Shown: positions 41,717-51,000 of the stretch, one piece after another | Layout: every line of letters starts with the position of its first letter | How positions within the stretch are numbered: the first letter of the stretch is position 1 | Assembly (NCBI GenBank): GCA_963780865.1 | Contig: CAWADT010000023.1 | Location: 59,280 to 123,279 of the forward strand | Origin: FEN-1073 sp963780865 | GTDB taxonomy: Bacteria > Chloroflexota > Anaerolineae > Anaerolineales > RBG-16-64-43 | Direction of reading: 5' to 3' | Length of the DNA stretch: 64,000 nt | Notes under the pieces: generated by a model | Databases searched by the model: none | Told to the model about the DNA's origin: nothing | What the model saw: the letters and a program-made list of their open reading frames with translations, nothing else | Program-made: the position numbers and the translations under genes

Positions 41717-43231
41717 ATGAATGCCGTCCGCCGGGCGGGCATCCTCTTGCATCCCACTTCGCTTCCCGGCCCGTTCGGGATCGGCGATCTCGGCCCGGCG
41801 GCTTATCGGTGGGTGGATTTCCTCCAGCAAGCGGGCGTCACGGTCTGGCAGATTCTGCCGCTCGGGCCGACCGGCTACGGCGATTCCCCGTATCAATCCT
41901 ATTCCGCTTTCGCCGGGAACGCGTCCTTAATCAGCCCCGAACAACTGGTATCGGACGGTTTGATTTCCGAACCCGAATGGAAAGACCACCCGGATTTTCC
42001 AGCCGGATCGGCTTCCTTCGCCCACGCCGCGGAATTCAAGCGGCGGTTGATCGCTTCGGCCCGCCGCCGGCTGGAGGCCGGGGGAGTTCCGGAATTGCAA
42101 AACGAGTTCGCGCGCTTCCGCGCCGGAGAAAGCCGCTGGCTGGAGGATTACGCGCTGTTCATCGCGGCCAAACAGGCGCACGGCGAGAGGCCGTGGTGGG
42201 AATGGGAACCCGGACTGAAATATTTCCAGCCGAAGGCTCTCGCCGGAGCGCGGGTGGAACTTTCCAGGACGATCGACGAAACCGCGCTGGGCCAGTTTCT
42301 TTTCCTCCGGCAGTGGGAAGCCCTCAGGCGGTATGCGCGCGAGCGGGGGATAACCGTTCTCGGCGATCTGCCGATCTTTCCTGCGCTGGACAGCGCCGAC
42401 GTCTGGGCCCATAAAAAATTTTTCTCCGTTGACGACGAAGGCCGTCCGGCCGAGATGGCCGGGGTGCCGCCGGATTATTTTTCCCCCACCGGCCAATTGT
42501 GGGGCAATCCGGTTTTCCGCTGGGACGTCCTGCGAGCGGAAGGCTATGCCTGGTGGATCGAGCGGGTGCAAGCCGCGTTGCGATGGAGCGATTGGGTGCG
42601 GTTGGACCATTTCCGCGGGTATGTGCAGTATTGGTCGGTTCCGGCGGGAAATAAAACGGCCGAGGTCGGCCGCTGGAAACCGGGGCCGGGCGGGGAGCTT
42701 CTGGAGTGCGTGCGCCGGGCGGTGGGAGGCCTGCCGTTCCTGGCCGAGGATCTGGGTGTGATCACCGACGACGTGGTGGCGCTCCGCCGCAAGTTTGGCC
42801 TCCCGGGAATGCGCGTCCTGCAATTCGGTTTCGGCGGCGACGCTAACAACCCGTTCCTTCCGCATAATTTCGATTCCAAAACCGCGGTCTATACCGGAAC
42901 CCACGACAACGACACAACCCTCGGCTGGTTTCAAACGCTGGGAGACCCAGAGCGCGAGGCGGTGCGCAGCTACCTCGGGCGGAGCGGAGACGACATCGCT
43001 TGGGATTTCATCCGCCTGGCCTGGGCCTCGGTTGCCGAAACGGCGGTCTGCCCGCTGCAGGAAGTTCTATGTTTGGGCGGCGAGGGCCGGATGAACTATC
43101 CAGGCCGCGCGACCGGTAATTGGACCTGGCGCTTCCGCGCGGAGGAGCTGCAGCCGGAACTTGCCTTGCGGTTGCGCGGGTTGACCACCACCTACGGAAG
43201 GATTGTGGAAACGAAGGACTCCATTGACTGA
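41717..43231 (+). CDS. malQ: 4-alpha-glucanotransferase (amylomaltase, GH77)
   Basis: A 504-residue GH77 enzyme that moves alpha-1,4-glucan chains between acceptors. Clear family segments: GILLHPTSLPGPFGIGDLG, WQILPLGPTGYGDSPYQS, LGDLPIFPALDSADVWAH, VRLDHFRGY with the nucleophile Asp, LAEDLGVITDDV with the acid/base Glu, and GTHDNDTTLGW. The ATG at 41717 is chosen because homologues start near this point; GTG at 41675, overlapping the glgA stop, would add a 14-residue Ala/Pro-rich extension and would give direct coupling. Works with GlgA in glycogen or maltodextrin remodelling. Confidence 0.97.
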   Translation: MNAVRRAGILLHPTSLPGPFGIGDLGPAAYRWVDFLQQAGVTVWQILPLGPTGYGDSPYQSYSAFAGNASLISPEQLVSDGLISEPEWKDHPDFPAGSASFAHAAEFKRRLIASARRRLEAGGVPELQNEFARFRAGESRWLEDYALFIAAKQAHGERPWWEWEPGLKYFQPKALAGARVELSRTIDETALGQFLFLRQWEALRRYARERGITVLGDLPIFPALDSADVWAHKKFFSVDDEGRPAEMAGVPPDYFSPTGQLWGNPVFRWDVLRAEGYAWWIERVQAALRWSDWVRLDHFRGYVQYWSVPAGNKTAEVGRWKPGPGGELLECVRRAVGGLPFLAEDLGVITDDVVALRRKFGLPGMRVLQFGFGGDANNPFLPHNFDSKTAVYTGTHDNDTTLGWFQTLGDPEREAVRSYLGRSGDDIAWDFIRLAWASVAETAVCPLQEVLCLGGEGRMNYPGRATGNWTWRFRAEELQPELALRLRGLTTTYGRIVETKDSID

Positions 43232-43299
43232 TCGTTCTGATTTGCCGTCTTCGGCTTCCCCCGCCGGCGCGACGATTTTACGCGCCGGAATTCGAAGAG

Positions 43300-43965
43300 A
43301 TGGAATCGAATTCCTGGGTGTTGTCGGTATTCGATCTCATCGGCTGTTTCAGTTCCGGCCGGTCCGAGGAAGAAGCGGTTGCCAAATCGGAACGGCGCGT
43401 CCGAGACTATTTCGAATGGCTCGGAAAGAAAGACGGCAATCCTGCTGCGTTTGAGGAATCCATCCAAGTGACGATCGCGGAACGCTTCCGCCGCGTTCCC
43501 CGGCCGGGCGATCCGTCGCGGTTCCTCCTTGCGTTTTACGAGGACGACGCCCGGCCGTTGCGCGCGTGGGATCTGGACATCGCCCTGCGGCTGCTGGAGT
43601 GGAGCCGGCAGGATCTGCTCCGGCTGGTGGGCTCGATCCTTCCTGATTCGCTCACGCGCCAGGAGAACGATCCGAACTGGAACACGCTCGACGGCTTGAT
43701 GGGACATCTCTGGGAAACGGAAAACACGATCCTGGGAGCGATGGGGTCGGCGCTGGAACTGACGGCCATGCCAAGCGACGGCGTTGGCAGGCTGCAAGCG
43801 GTCCGGGCGCGGCTGCAAATGATGCTGCCTCAATGGGCGGAATCGGAAATCGAGCGGGAAGTTATGGGGGAGAAATGGTCTCCCCGCAAAGTGCTTCGCC
43901 GCGCGTTATGGCACGAGCGGGAGCATACCAGGCAGTTGGAAAAGTTGATTACCCGGCTACCATAG
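43300..43965 (+). CDS. DinB-like protein with HicB-like N terminus
   Basis: A 221-residue protein. The first ~60 residues (VLSVFDLIGCFSSGRSEEEAV) resemble the HicB antitoxin-like beta-strand pattern, and the last ~140 residues fit the DinB/YfiT four-helix bundle, with H at GLMGHLWETE and WHEREHTRQLEKL as metal-type histidines. DinB-like proteins are often metal-dependent thiol transferases or of unknown role. No other start codon exists in this frame after a TGA near 43,225, so ATG 43300 is used despite a weak ribosome site. It follows malQ by 68 nt. Confidence 0.75.
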   Translation: MESNSWVLSVFDLIGCFSSGRSEEEAVAKSERRVRDYFEWLGKKDGNPAAFEESIQVTIAERFRRVPRPGDPSRFLLAFYEDDARPLRAWDLDIALRLLEWSRQDLLRLVGSILPDSLTRQENDPNWNTLDGLMGHLWETENTILGAMGSALELTAMPSDGVGRLQAVRARLQMMLPQWAESEIEREVMGEKWSPRKVLRRALWHEREHTRQLEKLITRLP

Positions 43966-44012
43966 ACCGCCCGCGATCAGGATATCGATCTCTGTCTGTC
44001 GAAAAAAAGACC

Positions 44013-44165
44013 CTAACAGGTTGTTGAAAAAAGCTCTTAAGGTAGATGTCATTGCGAGCGACCGAAGGGAGCGAAGCAATCCGGTTTTCGCGTCAGAAAC
44101 ACCAGATTGCTTCGTCGCTTCGCTCCTCGCAATGACACCCTTCTTGTTTTTCAGCAGCCTGGTAG
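44013..44165. repeat. MITE-like element, copy C
   Basis: Ends CTAACAGGTTGTTGAAAAA and TTTTTCAGCAGCCTGGTAGA. The interior is a long palindrome, CATTGCGAGCGACCGAAGGG against CTTCGCTCCTCGCAATG, of the ATTGCGAG...CGCAATG type seen in many genomes. No coding sequence. Confidence 0.7.
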
Positions 44166-44200
44166 AGTCTTCTTATCTATGGCAAAAACGAATCGATCAC

Positions 44201-45146
44201 TTAAACAATCGACACCGCCAGCGCCTCCAGCGCGCCGCGGTGTTTCCCCGCGGGAAAGGATTTTAGCGACACGACGGCCTGGTTGATATGATGCCGCGCG
44301 CGCTGCCGCGAAAGTTCCACGGCTTCCGAGGCGCCGATCTTCTCCACCAGGCGGTTCAATTGATCCGGTTCCCGTTTTCCGGCGAGGAACGCGGCCGTGT
44401 CCGGGTCGTCGGGATGGCCGTGGAAGAAGAAAATCGCCGGCAGGGTGAGCAACCCCTGGTGCAGATCGTGGCCGACCGGCTTGCCTGCCCCGGTGCTGTC
44501 GCCGCTGAAATCCATTAAATCGTCGGCGATTTGAAAGGCCATGCCGAACGCCTTCCCGTATTCCGCGGCGTTCTTTGCCGCCGGGAGATTGTTCGCCAGG
44601 AGGGCGGGGCCTTCGCAAGCCACCTCAAACAGCGCGGCCGTCTTGGATCGGATCTGGCGCTCGTATTCCTCCAGCGTGCAGGTCGAATTCGGCTTTGGTG
44701 ATCTGCCGGACTTCCCCGTCGACGATGATCGAAAGCGTGGACGCGAATTTCTGCATCACCGGGAGGGAGCCGGCGGCGGCGGCCAGCTCCGCGGCGCAGG
44801 CAAAAAGAAAGTCGCCGATCAGGATGGCCGTCCCGGCCGCCAACCGGGAGTTCGCCGTCGGAACGCCCCGCCGGACCGGCGAGTTGTCCACCACGTCGTC
44901 ATGGACCAGGGTGGCCGTATGAATCATTTCCAGGGCGGCCGAGAAATCGATGAGCGGACCGTCGGGAACGCGGAGCATCCGCCCAAAGAGCAGCGAGATG
45001 GCCGGGCGAAGGCGTTTCCCGCCCGCCCCCAGCAGGTGATCCAGCGATTCCCGGATCAGGCGGGCGGGAGGGATGGGAAATTCCCGCATCCGTTTCTCGA
45101 CGGATTTCAAATCTTCGCGGACAAGTTCGAGCGGGGAAGAATTCAT
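44201..45146 (-). CDS. Polyprenyl (all-trans) diphosphate synthase, with one apparent frameshift
   Basis: Class I isoprenyl diphosphate synthase of about 315 residues that condenses isopentenyl diphosphate onto allylic primers to make quinone or carrier lipids. The first aspartate-rich motif reads LVHDDVVDNSPVRRG and the second, QIADDLMDFSGD, follows in the second frame; GGKRLRP is present near residue 42. The two frames join if one G is removed at 44681-44682 (coding GACCTGCACG should be GACTGCACG), giving TKAEFDCTLEEYERQ. With that correction the protein is complete, so this is probably a sequence error. The stop of tatD is 6 nt upstream, suggesting an operon. Chain length cannot be read from sequence by eye. 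Confidence 0.88.
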
Positions 45147-45152
45147 TACCGG

Positions 45153-45965
45153 TTACTCCCAGGAAAAAAGATTATCGGCATTGCGGCGCGCGGTCTGCGC
45201 CAGATCGAGCGCGTCTTGATGCCATTCCCCCGCCGCTCTGCGCGCCACCGCGAGGACCAGGGCCGGTTCGTTGCGCTTCCCGCGATTCCCATCCGGCGGA
45301 AGGTAAGGGGCGTCGGTTTCCAGAAGGATCCGGTCCTGCGGGAGCAAGCGGAAAACCTCGCGTAAACGCGCGGACCCGGGATAGGTCAGCGGCCCGCCGA
45401 TCCCGAAATAGAAACCCATCTCCGCCGCGCGCTCGGCCAGGAATTCTTTGCCGGAGAAGGCGTGCAGCACTCCGCGCAAGCCGCTTCCCGCCGCCGAAAG
45501 GATGGCCAGCGCGTCTTCCTCCGCCTCGCGGATGTGCACAAGGACCGGCAGCCCGAGTTCCTGCGCCAGGCCGAGCTGAGCCCGGAAAGCCTCCTGCTGG
45601 GCGGCGCGCGGTGCGAGATTGCGATAATAATCCAAACCGATTTCGCCGATGGCCACGGCGCCCGGCTCGCGCGCGAGGCTGCGCAGCTGGTCAAGAATCC
45701 CGGCGTTGAAATCTGCGCTCTCGTGCGGATGCACTCCCGGCGCGAAACGCAGGATCGGATCGGACCGCGCCAGCGCGCACGCCCGGCGGCTTCCGGCAAG
45801 GTCCAGCCCCGGAACGAGGATGCGCACCAGACCGGCGCGGCGCGCGCGCGCCATCACCTCGCCTCGGTCCTCGTCAAAGGCCGGAAGATCCAGATGACAG
45901 TGCGTGTCCGTCAATCCGGGCAGGTTGTCGTCGGGAAGGAAGGCCCTAGGATCGGAAGGGGACAC
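45153..45965 (-). CDS. tatD: TatD-family metal-dependent DNase
   Basis: A 270-residue TIM-barrel hydrolase. Motifs: DTHCHLDLPAF at the N terminus (metal-binding His pair), GVHPHES, GEIGLDYYR, VHIREAEED, HAFSG and LLETDAPYLPP. The family has 3'-5' exonuclease or DNase activity and roles in repair. GTG at 45965 is the annotated start but has no clear ribosome site; it lies 15 nt after the phosphohexomutase stop. The polyprenyl synthase gene follows by 6 nt, so three genes form one transcript. Confidence 0.95.
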   Translation of the reverse strand: MSPSDPRAFLPDDNLPGLTDTHCHLDLPAFDEDRGEVMARARRAGLVRILVPGLDLAGSRRACALARSDPILRFAPGVHPHESADFNAGILDQLRSLAREPGAVAIGEIGLDYYRNLAPRAAQQEAFRAQLGLAQELGLPVLVHIREAEEDALAILSAAGSGLRGVLHAFSGKEFLAERAAEMGFYFGIGGPLTYPGSARLREVFRLLPQDRILLETDAPYLPPDGNRGKRNEPALVLAVARRAAGEWHQDALDLAQTARRNADNLFSWE

Positions 45966-45980
45966 GGGAATCTGGATGGC

Positions 45981-47414
45981 TTATTCCTGCGGCATCCCCA
46001 CCAGGCGGACGCCATCGTCCAGAAGTGCGCGCACCTTGTCGCCGTGGGTGGTTTCGCAATACACGCGGATGATCGATTCGGTTCCCGAAAAACGAACGAG
46101 TAGCCAGCCGCCGTCCTCGAAGCTGTATTTAAAACCGTCGGTGGTGTCGCGCCCGACAACCCGCAATCCGGCCAGGCTTTCCGGCCGGGCGGCGGAGACG
46201 CGCTCGATCGCGGCCGCGCGCTGCCCGGGAAGGAGGTTCAGGTCCACCCGGTCGTAGAAATATTCCGCGCCTACCTCCGCGAACAGATGCTGCACCAACT
46301 GCGAGGGTTTGCAATCGAGCCGGACCATCATATCCAGAAGGAAAAGCGCGGACAGAATCCCGTCGCGTTCCGGGGCATGCCCGCGGAAGGCGAACCCGCC
46401 GGATTCCTCGCCGCCGATCAGCGCGTTGGTTTCGATCATTTTGGGAGCGACGTACTTGAACCCGACCCCGGTCGAATAGACGGGCACGCCGTATTTCTTT
46501 CCGAGTTTCTCGAGCATCGACGTGGTGGAGAGGGTCTTGACGATCGCTCCGCGCAGTCCGCGCACCTCCAACAGATAGAGCGCGAGCAGACCGTACACCT
46601 GCAGCTGGTTGATGAAGGTTCCCCGCTCGTCGCCGAACCCCACGCGGTCGGCGTCGCCGTCGGTGATCACGAGCGCATCCGCTCCGCGTTCCACCGTCGT
46701 TCGCAAACCGGTATCCACGTTCGGCCGGATGGGTTCCGGGCGGAGCATATCCGGGAACAAAGGATTCCGCTCGGAGTGAATTTCGATGACTTCCAGGTTG
46801 CCGCCCCCAAGCAGGCGCTGCATCCAACCGGCTCCGTTGCCCCACATCGGATCGGCCGCGATTTTCAGGCGGGATTGCTTGAGCGAAGGCAGGTCGACCA
46901 TCCGGCCGATCTGTTCGATGTAGGCCGGGGCGGGATCAAACGTGTGGATGGAACCCGCCGCGAACGCGTGCTCCAGCGGAATACGTTTTACCGTGGACGG
47001 GTCGATCGGAATGAGGGATTCCACGTCCAGCAGCGCTTCGGGAGCCAGCGCGGCGCCCCGCCCATCGCGGACCTTGAAGCCGTTGTCGCTGCCGGGGTTG
47101 TGCGAGGCGGTGATATTAATCGCTCCGCAGGCTCCCTGGACGGTCACCGCCCAGGAGATGGACGGAGTCGGAGTGGGACCGTCGGTAAGCAGCACAGAAA
47201 AACCGTTGGCGGCCAGAACCTCGGCTGAAGCCGCGGCGAAATGCTCGGAATCAAACCGCCGGTCGTACCCGATGATCAATTTTTTACCGGCGTTGCCTTC
47301 TTTTAACAAGTGGTTGGCGAAGCCTTGCGCGCACCGGCGGACGTTGGCAAAGGTGTAATCCTCGGCGATCGTCCCTCGCCAGCCGTCGGTGCCGAAATGA
47401 ATAGGGTCGGTCAT
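45981..47414 (-). CDS. Phosphoglucomutase/phosphomannomutase family
   Basis: A 477-residue alpha-D-phosphohexomutase. The active-site phosphoserine is Ser104 in ITASHNPGSDNG, the Mg loop is DGDADRVG (~250), the sugar-binding loop is GGEESGGF, and the phosphate-binding RFSGTES is near the C terminus. It exchanges phosphate between C1 and C6 of glucose or mannose, supplying glucose-1-phosphate for glycogen or sugar nucleotides for glycans. Ribosome site GGGAG, 6 nt before the ATG. First gene of the pgm-tatD-polyprenyl synthase operon. Confidence 0.95.
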   Translation of the reverse strand: MTDPIHFGTDGWRGTIAEDYTFANVRRCAQGFANHLLKEGNAGKKLIIGYDRRFDSEHFAAASAEVLAANGFSVLLTDGPTPTPSISWAVTVQGACGAINITASHNPGSDNGFKVRDGRGAALAPEALLDVESLIPIDPSTVKRIPLEHAFAAGSIHTFDPAPAYIEQIGRMVDLPSLKQSRLKIAADPMWGNGAGWMQRLLGGGNLEVIEIHSERNPLFPDMLRPEPIRPNVDTGLRTTVERGADALVITDGDADRVGFGDERGTFINQLQVYGLLALYLLEVRGLRGAIVKTLSTTSMLEKLGKKYGVPVYSTGVGFKYVAPKMIETNALIGGEESGGFAFRGHAPERDGILSALFLLDMMVRLDCKPSQLVQHLFAEVGAEYFYDRVDLNLLPGQRAAAIERVSAARPESLAGLRVVGRDTTDGFKYSFEDGGWLLVRFSGTESIIRVYCETTHGDKVRALLDDGVRLVGMPQE

Positions 47415-47690
47415 CTATACTCCCGATGGAATAATTGGAAAAGCCGCCCGAATTATACCGCCGGGAGGGGCCTTCTCCTCCGGAACGGCGGGAGACGCGC
47501 AGCCAAAGCTGGCCGATCCGCGCCGCGCGCAAGTCTGCGCCCATCCTTTCCCTTCGAACTCGCCGATCCTCATCTTCCTTAATCATGAGAGGAGCAGGTA
47601 TCGAATTTGGCGTGGGCAATTTCGTCTGACGCGATCGGATGCCTCCGGACCGTGCCTCCAGAGGCCGCGCTAAACCGAAGGAAGTTCTCT
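47415..47690. other. Non-coding region before the MITE-like element
   Basis: About 275 bases with no credible gene. TATAAT on the minus strand (47,459-47,454) may serve the phosphohexomutase operon. Confidence 0.45.
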
Positions 47691-47860
47691 CTATCAGGGT
47701 GGTGAAAAAGCCGGTCGAGCCCCGCCCCGCTTCGCGGAGCGAGGCCGGGGTAGCCCGCGTTCTATGCGGGCGGATCGAGACCTCCGGATTTCAGCGAGGT
47801 CTCGATCCGCAATAACCGCTACTCGACCACCTTAGGTGCTTTTTTCAGCACCCTGTTATA
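47691..47860. repeat. MITE-like element, copy D
   Basis: Ends CAGGGTGGTGAAAAAGCC and TTTTTTCAGCACCCTGTTATA. Interior palindromes include GCCCCGCC-CTTCGCGGAGCG and GGTCTCGATCCGC, which also occur in copy B in a different order. Confidence 0.7.
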
Positions 47861-48075
47861 TAAAAAACCGGTAAAAAGTTGGCCCAAGCGGGATTGCAAC
47901 GATGTTTTGGATGACACGGGCCGGAAGGATGGTATACAATAAAATGGCAAAGTTCATCGGCTTTGCCTGCAGGTCCCCCCGGGGATTTCCCCTCGCCGCT
48001 GTCAGATTATCCCCTCCCGTGCTCCCCGGATGGATTGGATGGCGCAGGATTGTAACCACCGGTGCGAGGTGACCC
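47861..48075. other. Leader region of the multi-PAS gene
   Basis: A TATACAAT box on the plus strand (in GGTATACAATAAAATGG, near 47,934) could be the -10, giving a leader of about 130 nt with ATGGCAAAG and CTTTGCCTG forming a hairpin. It did not match a known riboswitch, including the c-di-GMP type. The ribosome site before ATG 48076 is GCGAGGTGACCC. Confidence 0.45.
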
Positions 48076-51000
48076 ATGAAGAAAAAACCGATAACCGCTT
48101 CTCGATCCCCCAAGGGAAAGATTGCCAAGGCCGTTCGCCGCGTCGTGAACAAACCGAATTCCACGGGAACCCGTCCCGTGCCGGCCGCGCCGTGGATCAA
48201 CGATAGACTCTTCCGCACATTGATCGAAAACAGCAGCGATGCGATTGCCCTGTCCGATACCAAGGGCAAAGTCCTCTACCGGAGCCCTTCGGCAAAGGTC
48301 ATTTCGGGTTTATCGGATTCAAAAATCCTTTCCGCAAGTATGTTCGGCCGGATTTGGCCGGAGGATTTGAAGCCCGCCCGTAGATTATTTGCGGAAATGC
48401 TGGCATACCCCGGAAAAAAAATCCCCTTTCAATTACGGGTTAAAGGGAAGAAGGACAAGCCAAAATGGATCGATGGGACCGGTGTCAATTGGCTTGCGAA
48501 ACCCGGGCTTGGGGCTCTGGTTTTCCATTTCCGCGACGTTACGGTTGTAAAAGAGGCGGCTGCCGCTTTGGAAGAGAGCGAACGGCGTTACCGCAGCCTG
48601 TTCGAAAACGCCCGGCTCGCGGTTTTCCAATCCACGCTGGGGGGGAAGGTGATCCGGGTGAACAACGAATTCGCCCGCATGTTCGGATTTCTCTCGCCCG
48701 AGGATGTTTTGAAATCGGTAATAGATGTCGCGACGGATCTCTATGCCGACCCGTCGCGGAGGAAAGAGATTATTCGCCTTCGGAAAAAAGATCCAGCCCT
48801 CGCCTTGTTTGAAAACCTTTATCGCCGCAAAGACGGCAGCACTTTTTGGGGCCGGCTGTACATCCGCTCGGCGGCGGGCGCGCAGGGGACGGGGTCGTAC
48901 TTGGAGGGGTTTATCGAGGATATCACGATACACCGGGCGATGGAAGAGGCGCTGCGGGAGAGCGAAGAAAAATTTCGTTCCATCTTTCAGAATTCCGCCG
49001 CCGGGGTGGCGCTGGTCGCCCTCGATGGACGCTACCTGATGGTCAATCCGGTCCTTTGCGATATTCTCGGTTACTCCGAAAAGGAATTGCTGGCGACGGA
49101 CTTTTTTAAACTTACCCATCCGGACGATATGGAAATCAGCCGCAAAGCCATGCTCGGGGTGCTGGAAGGCAAGGGAAAGAGCGTCCAATTCGATAAGCGT
49201 TACCTCCACAAGGACGGACACCCGGTCTGGACGGAAGTCAGTTCTGTTTTAGTTTCCGATGCGAACGGCAAACCGTCGCATTTCATCTCCCACGTGGTCG
49301 ACATCACTCGGCGCAAGCAGGCGGAAGAAGCGCTGCGGGTTTCCGAAGAAAAATATCGCCTGCTGGTGGAGACGGCCGATGATGTCATCGTGCTCATGGA
49401 TTTGGATGGAAAATTCCTCTTCAGAAATAGCGCCTATTACACCAGCCTGGGGTTTACGATCGGTGCCGATGTGGAAATGGATGGATTTGCCAGAGTTCAT
49501 CCGGGGGATATCCCGTTTGGCAAAAAAATCATCGCTGCACTACTCAAAACAGGCACAGCCACCGGCGAGTACCGGGTCATGCACCGGGACGGGCATTGGG
49601 TCTATCGGCAGGCCCGGGCAGTCTTACTCTATGACGGGGATCACAAGCCGGAGTCCATCCTTGCTGTCATCCGTGATGTCACCGAACGCAAACAGGCGGA
49701 AGCGACCTTGCGGGAAAGCGAGGAACGCTACCGCGCTCTCTTCCAGGACTCTCTGGAGGGAATCGGGCTATCCAAGGGAAATCAAATCATCGACGCGAAT
49801 AAAGCCTTACTCGAGATTTTCGGTTACGACGACTTGGCAGAATTCACTGCCATCCCGCTTTTGGACCATGTCGCGCCGTCCTCGCGGGCATTCATCCGGG
49901 CGGTCCAGGAGAAGGCAAGCAAGGGTGAACCGTCCGATACCCGGTTTACGTATCAGATTCTCCGCAAGGATAGGACGGTGCGTGACGTCGAAATCTCCCT
50001 CGATCATGTAAAAATTGGAAGTGATTATTTTGCCCAAAGCACCTTTCGCGACGTGACCGAACGCAAGCTGGCGGAAGAGGCGTTGCGCGACAGTGAAGAA
50101 CGCTATCGGCTGCTCATCGAACAGGCAGTCGAAGGGATTCTTCTGCTGAACCCGGAAGGCAAATTCATCTACGCTAATTCGAAGCTGTGCGAAATGCTTG
50201 GATACACGCGCAAGGAAATGCTTCGGCTGAACGTTCTCGACACGTACCCCGAGGCGCTACAAGAGGAAGGCCGCAAGCGGACGGAACTGATCCGCGCCGG
50301 ACAAAGGCTGCATTTCGAGCGTCCCATAAAGCGGAAAGACGGCACGCTGATCATGATCGAAGGAAGCGGCATCAGGCTGGAGAACGGCAACATGCAGGGA
50401 ACCCTGCACGAAATCACCGAGCGCAAGCGGGCGGAGGAGGCGCTGCGGGATAGCGAAGAACGGTATCGTCTCCTCTTTGAATTATCCCCCGATTCGATCA
50501 GCGTCTACCAGGATGGAAAAGTCCTGTATGCCAACTCGGCATCCTTGCGGCTGTTGGGCTTCGAGTCCCAACAGGAAATCATCGGCAAATCGATGCTGGA
50601 TTTCGTCCATCCGGATTACCGGGACATGGTGATAAAACGCTCGCGGCAGCAGGAACGGGAAGGCAAGTCCGCTTCGCTGGCAGAGGAAAAATTCATCCGG
50701 CGGGATGGAAGCTCCGTGGACGTGGAGGTGTTGGCCGCCCCGTTCCAATACCGGGGCAAAGTCTCGCATTTGGTGATCAGCCGCGACATCACCGAGCGCA
50801 AGCGGGCGGACGAGATGCTGCGGGAAAAAGAGGCACGCTTCCGCGGCACCTTCGAAAACGCCAACGTCGGCGTGTGCATTGTGGGCCTCGACGGTCGCCT
50901 GATCCAGGTCAACCGGCAAATGTGCGCGATGTTCGGATACACCCGGGAAGAAATGGAGCGGATGACTGTCAATACCATCGCCGTCCCGGAGGATTCGAAT

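Noticed and set aside
47861..48075. c-di-GMP riboswitch before the HD-GYP gene
   Set aside because: The leader has a small hairpin but lacks the GEMM core sequences and tetraloop-receptor pattern.
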